Shown here: in pieces, positions 59,325 through 64,000 of the stretch
How positions within the stretch are numbered: position 1 is the first letter of the stretch
Layout of the letters: each line of letters starts with the position of its first letter
Assembly: GCA_029237695.1 (NCBI GenBank)
Contig: CM055266.1
Span: forward strand, 12,231,805-12,295,804
Length of the DNA stretch: 64,000 nt
Direction of reading: 5' to 3'
Origin: Conchocele bisecta
Taxonomy: Eukaryota; Mollusca; Bivalvia; Lucinida; Thyasiridae
Notes under the pieces: model-generated
What the model saw: the letters and a program-made list of their open reading frames with translations, nothing else
Told to the model about the DNA's origin: nothing
Database searches by the model: none
Made by a program: the position numbers and the translations under genes

Positions 59325-62170
59325 TTGATCAGTCGGCACCATCACACCATGACTGTTTAGCACTTGATCAGTCGGCCATCGCACCAGGACTAGTTTAGAA
59401 CTTGTTCAGTCGGCCATCACACCAGGACTAGTATAGCACTTGATCAGTCGGCTATCGCACCGGGACTAGTTTAGCCTTTGATCAGTCGGCCATCGCACCA
59501 GGACAAGTATAGCACTCGATCAGTCGGCCATCGCACCAGGACTAGTTTAGAACTTGATCAGTCGGCCAGCGCTCCAGGACTAGTTTAGCACTTGATCTGT
59601 CGGCAATCTCACCATGACTAGTATAGAACTAGATCAATCGGCCATCGCTCGAGGACTAGTTTAGCCCTTGGTCAGTCGGCCATCATACCAGGAATATTTG
59701 TTTAGCCCTTGATCAGTTGGCCATCGCACCAGGACTAGTGTAGTCCTTGATCAGTCGGCCATCGCACCAGGACTAGTATAGAACATATTGATCAGTCGGC
59801 CATCGCAACCAGGACTAGTTTAGCCCATTGATCAGTCGGTCATCGCACCAGGACTAGTAGAGCACTTGATCAGTCTGCCATCGCACCATAAGTAGTATAG
59901 CGCTTGATTAGTCGCCCATTGCACCATGCCCAGTATAGCACTTGATCAGTTGGCCATCTCACCATGTGTTAGCACGTGATCAGTCGGCCATGCCGAGTAT
60001 ATACATGTAGCACTTGATCAGTCGGCCATCGCACCAGGACTAGTAGAGCACTTGATCAGTCTGCCATCGCACCATAACTAGTATAGCGCTTGATTACTGA
60101 TTGAATTACTGTATTGAACACACATGTATATGCACTGTGATACCGTACTTCACAATCCTCAGTTTTAAATTGTTTCTGTATCGTAAAACTGAACATTTAT
60201 TCATTTTGAAAAACTTAAAATTGTGGCAGATGATCGAAATGAAAACCGGATGTTTACATGCGAAATGAACCGGTGCATCGGTATATTTTAACCGCACGAT
60301 GACCCACTGTATATTCATACCATATCCGTACGGATATATCGTATATACGAACGGATATCGTATGTTTTTGTATAATATTCGTATAGTACGTTTGTATAAT
60401 GTAAACAAACTGTACTATACGATGATACGGTAAGTTTTTAACGCAAATAGCGAAAGAATGACCGCACAAACGGTATCGCGAAAGAATGACCGCACAAACT
60501 GGACCGCGAAAGAATTACCGCACAAACGGTTATCGCGAAAGAATGACGCAACAACGGGACCGCGATTGGACCGCAATTAGACTGCAATTTCAGAGCGGAC
60601 GAATTGCAATTCAATGACCGCTGGATTGCAATTCTTGGTAAGTGAATCGCAGGCGGGAGTGTAGTATTTCACCATGCCCAGTACGTATAGCACTTGATTA
60701 GTTGGCCACTCACCATGCCCCAGTATAGCACGTGATCAGTCCGTCGGCCATGCCGAGTATAGCACTTGATCAGTCGGCCATCGCACCAGGACTAGCAGAG
60801 ACTTGATCAGTCTGCCATCGCACCAATAACTAGTATAGCGCTTGATCAGTCGCCCATTGCACCATGCCCAGTATAGCACTTGATCAGTTGGCCATCTCAC
60901 CATGCCCAGTAATAGCACGTGATCAGTTGGCCATGCCGAGTATAGCACTAGTCATTCGGCCATCACACCAGGACTACTTTAGCACTTGATCAGTCGGCCA
61001 TCGCACCAGGACTAGTATAGCACTCAATCAGTCGGCCATCACACCAGGACTAGTTTAGAACTTGATTAGTCGGCCATCACACCAGTACTACTTTAGCCCC
61101 TTAATTGATCAGTCGGCCATCGCACCAGGACTAGTATAGCACTCGATCAATCGGCCATCGCACCAGACTAGTTTTATAAAACTTGGATCAGTCGGGCCAT
61201 CGCACCAGGACTAGTTTTAGAACTTTGATCAGTCGACCATCGCACCAGGAAAATATTTTAGCCCTTGATCATCCGGCCCATCGCACTGCGACTAGTTTAG
61301 GCCGCTTGATTTAGTCGGCCATCGCAACCAAGGATCTAGTTTATAGCAACTCGATCGGTCGGACATCGCACCAGGACTAGTTTAGAACTTGATCAGTCGG
61401 CCATCGCACCACGACTAGTTTAGAACTTGATCAGTCGGCCATCGCACCAAGACTAGTTTAGTCCTTGATCTGTCGGCCATCGCACCAGGACTAGTTTAGA
61501 ACTTGATCAGTCGGCCACCGCACCGTGACTAGTTTTGCCCTTGCTCAGTCGGCCATCGCACCAGGACTAGTTTAGAACTTGATCAGTCGGCCATCGCACC
61601 AGGACTAGTTTAGAACTTGATCAGTCGGCCACCGCACCAAGACTAGTTTTGCCCTTGCTCAATCGGCCATCGCACCAGGACTAGTTTAGAACTTGATCAG
61701 TCGGCCATCGCACCATGACTAGTTTAGAACTTGATCAGTCGGCCATCGCACCAAGACTAGTTTAGCCCTTGCTCAGTCGGCCATCGCACCTGGACTAGTA
61801 TAGCACTCGATCAGTCGGCCATCGCACCATGACTAGTTTAGAACTTGATCAGTCGGCCATCGCACCATGACTAGTGTAGCCCTTGATCAGTCGGCCATCG
61901 CACCAGGACTAGTTTAGAACTTGATCAGTCGGCCATCGCACCACTACTAGTTTAGAACTTGATCAGTCGGCCATCGCACCAAGACTAGTTTAGCCCTTGC
62001 TCAGTCGGCCATCGCTCCTGGACTAGTATAGCACTCGATCAGTCGGCCATCGCACCATGACTAGTTTAGAACTTGATCAGTCGGCCATCGCACCAAGACT
62101 AGTATAATACTTGATCAGTCGGTCATCGCACCAGGACTAGTTTAGCACTTGATCAGTCGGCCACGTCACC
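59325..62170. repeat. 38 bp minisatellite array
   Basis: About 60 copies of a 38 bp unit containing TTGATCAGTCGGCCATCGCA and CCAGGACTAGTTTAG. Variant units recur in fixed order, giving higher-order repeats. It is interrupted at ~60100-60660. All open frames in it are shadows. Confidence 0.95.
60100..60658. mobile_element. ~560 bp element inside the minisatellite
   Basis: It starts near GAATTACTGTATTGAACAC and ends GAATCGCAGGCGGGAGTGTA. It contains ~26 bp repeats CGAAAGAATGACCGCACAAA and several GAATTGCAAT motifs. A near-identical copy is at 62392-62988. Confidence 0.75.
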
Positions 62171-62195
62171 CTGCGTTACAGACAGAAGTGGTGGT

Positions 62196-62201
62196 CGGGG
62201 G

Positions 62202-62236
<35 letters not shown>
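62196..62236. repeat. Poly-G tract
   Basis: ~38 G with a single C interruption, just after the minisatellite. G-quadruplex capable; the length in the assembly is unreliable. Confidence 0.9.
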
Positions 62237-62391
62237 GTAGTGTAGTCATAGACAAAAACTGGTGGTGGTGGTGATACACATTGTTCCCACTGTGGGATAT
62301 AGACCGGAACTTTTAGGACGCCAAATGTAGATGGCTGGTGTGCGTGGGGTATCATTGTTTTGTGTCCCCGGCGGTGGTGCGGAGTACAGTG

Positions 62392-62988
62392 ATGAATTAC
62401 TGTATATTGAACACACATGTATATGTACAGTGATACCGTACTTCACAATCCTCAGTTTTAAATATTGTTTCTGTATCGTAAAACTGAACATTTATTCATT
62501 TTGTTTTGAAAAAAACTTCAAATTATGGCAGATGATCGAAATGAAAACCGGATGTTTACATTCGAAATCAACCGGTGCATCGGTATATTTTTTAACCACA
62601 GGATGACCCACTTTATATTCATACCATATCCGTACGGATATATCGTATATATGAACGGATATCGTATGTTTGTATAATATTCGTATAGTACGTTTGTATA
62701 ATCACTGATAATGTAAACAAACTGTACTATACGATGATACGGTAAGTTTTTACCGGAAATAGCGAAAGAATGACCGCACAAACGGTATCGCGAAAGAATG
62801 ACCGCACAAACTGGACCGCGAAAGAATGACCGCACAAACGGTATCGCGAAAGAATGACCGCAAAAACGGGACCGCGTTTGGACCGCAATTAGACTGCAAT
62901 TAGATTGCAATTCCAGAGGGGAAGAATTGCAATTCAAGGACCGCTGGATTGCAATTCTTGGTAAGCGAATCGCAGGCGGGAGTGTAGG
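62392..62988. mobile_element. ~590 bp element, second copy, beside the array
   Basis: Collinear with 60100-60658, including the four CGAAAGAATGACCGCA repeats and the ACGGATATATCGTATAT core. Confidence 0.75.
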
Positions 62989-63172
62989 AGGCATTTGTGT
63001 CATGGACTGTGTGTGATACTACAGCACAAATGAACAGGTGCAATAAAACTGCACTTGCAATGCATAGTTTTTCTGGTAGTCGTGTTCGGCGATAATCAAG
63101 GATCTCTCTGTATATCTTGTAATATTTCACCCCTAATTAACTGGCATAGACCTTTTCCATATTCATTTTCTG

Positions 63173-63280
63173 GGCCCGGTTGCTCAAAGCTTCTGTTAGC
63201 TTAACAGACTGTAAAATCCTTAGCATTGCTAAGTATTTAACAGTCTGTTAAGCTAACAGAGGTTTTGAGCAACCGGGCCA
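63173..63280. repeat. Foldback (CTGTTAGCTTAACAG family)
   Basis: 108 bp, arms CCCGGTTGCTCAAAGCTTCT and complement. Second copy of the element at 28327-28420. Confidence 0.85.
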
Positions 63281-63292
63281 AGGTTATTATGT

Positions 63293-63375
63293 TAACCCTT
63301 CCACCCCTACGTAACTGGAATGGATTTTGATATGTTAATTTTGCAACCAATCCAACCATTACAAACCGATGTTAA
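63293..63375 (-). repeat. TTAA MITE fragment, TTAACCCTTTCAACACC family
   Basis: It begins TTAACCCTTCCACCCCTACG and covers the first third of the family. Confidence 0.75.
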
Positions 63376-64000
63376 GACACAGGCCCGTAGCCAGGGGGGG
63401 TCGGAGCGGTCGGACGACCCCCCCGCCCGGCCTCGAGGTGCACTTTTTTAGCCTCGAGGTCCACTTTTTAGACCCCTCTAGATACCTCAGGCACCTTGGG
63501 CTTTCGAAACGACCCCCCCCCCCTTCAAACAGGTCTTGCTACAGGCCTGAGACATGTCCATTTATAAAACCTGGGATGTGAAAATATAATGTTTGTAAAC
63601 CCCGCTCTAACAGGTTGTCGGGTTCAAAGGTTTAATCCGAAAATAGGTATCTGAAAATATCTGAAAACATTCACAAACAGTGCAGATTGTAAACGAGACG
63701 AATAATAAACCAGATGGCACATCTGGATCAACATAGGTTGTAAATTTTAGTATTGTAGTTTGCAGGGTTGTAAGGGTAAAATCTGTGTTTATTCAGTTTC
63801 ACACACATGTATCGTATCACACGACACGGTGCAGAAATATTATGTTTCCAACAAAGGCAAATGTTATATCACACCTGCTTGCTGCGGAATGTGCATAAAC
63901 AAACAAAATACACATCTCGCTATTATATGTGGGATACGCAATAAAAAGTAGGGAGAAGTTGAGCCCGGTTTGGAAGCCTGTATATGTAATAACATCACAG

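Noticed and set aside
60736..60948. ORF with repeated RWPTDQVLYSAW
   Set aside because: A translation of the 38 bp minisatellite.
59325..62170. CRISPR-like direct repeat array
   Set aside because: The 38 bp units are contiguous with no unique spacers, in a eukaryotic context; it is a minisatellite.
46576..64000. Search for the upstream LamG1/cadherin exons of CELSR
   Set aside because: No minus-strand frame there shows LamG or cadherin motifs (DxNDN, DRE, LDRE), so those exons are presumed beyond the window.

Overview
The window is eukaryotic nuclear DNA: AT-rich, intron-dense and packed with small transposable elements. The one protein-coding gene I can support is the 3' half of a CELSR/Flamingo (starry night) gene, an adhesion GPCR with cadherin, EGF, laminin-G and seven-pass domains. 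It runs on the minus strand from about 46.6 kb to 6.2 kb. I recovered 22 consecutive internal exons by eye. All have AG acceptors and GT donors, and every junction keeps phase, giving 1390 codons. In order they encode: end of LamG1, EGF, LamG2, EGF, EGF, two laminin-type EGFs, HormR, GAIN/GPS, seven membrane segments, and a cytoplasmic tail with an acidic Ser/Asp stretch and a polyglutamine region. The 5' part (cadherins, start of LamG1) should lie beyond 64 kb, behind an intron of at least 17.4 kb. The last exon(s) and the stop codon lie below 6.2 kb or outside the window.

The domain order shows a bilaterian animal. The repeats (short foldback elements encoding NSVDPDE-like shadow ORFs, GGAC-bearing elements, tRNA-like SINEs) resemble those I associate with marine bivalves. 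A bivalve mollusc is therefore the likely source, at moderate confidence. No species call is possible without a search.

Layout. 1-2 kb: fragments of foldback elements. 2.1-5.46 kb: a tandem array of a ~145 bp unit with many erratic single-base indels, probably poor consensus. 5.46-6.04 kb: three copies of a ~185 bp unit. 6.2-46.6 kb: the CELSR exons, with introns filled by short inverted-repeat elements, often within 10-70 nt of splice sites. 40.6-44.5 kb: one intron enlarged by at least four levels of nested insertion. 46.6-59.3 kb: the large upstream intron, carrying SINEs, foldback elements, a CRE-like cluster and ~508 bp TTAA elements. 59.3-62.2 kb: a 38 bp minisatellite with higher-order structure and an embedded ~560 bp element that recurs just after the array. 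62.2-64 kb: a poly-G tract and more foldback elements.

Points most worth a second look: the first ~28 nt of the polyglutamine-encoding exon match a dispersed repeat (possible exonization); the 3' end of the EGF/laminin-EGF exon is partially duplicated in tandem in its intron, splice donors included; the nested insertion stack at 40.6-44.5 kb has readable target-site duplications; and long hairpin elements cluster against CELSR splice donors. I found no intact transposase, reverse transcriptase or second host gene. All element names here are descriptive, not database names.
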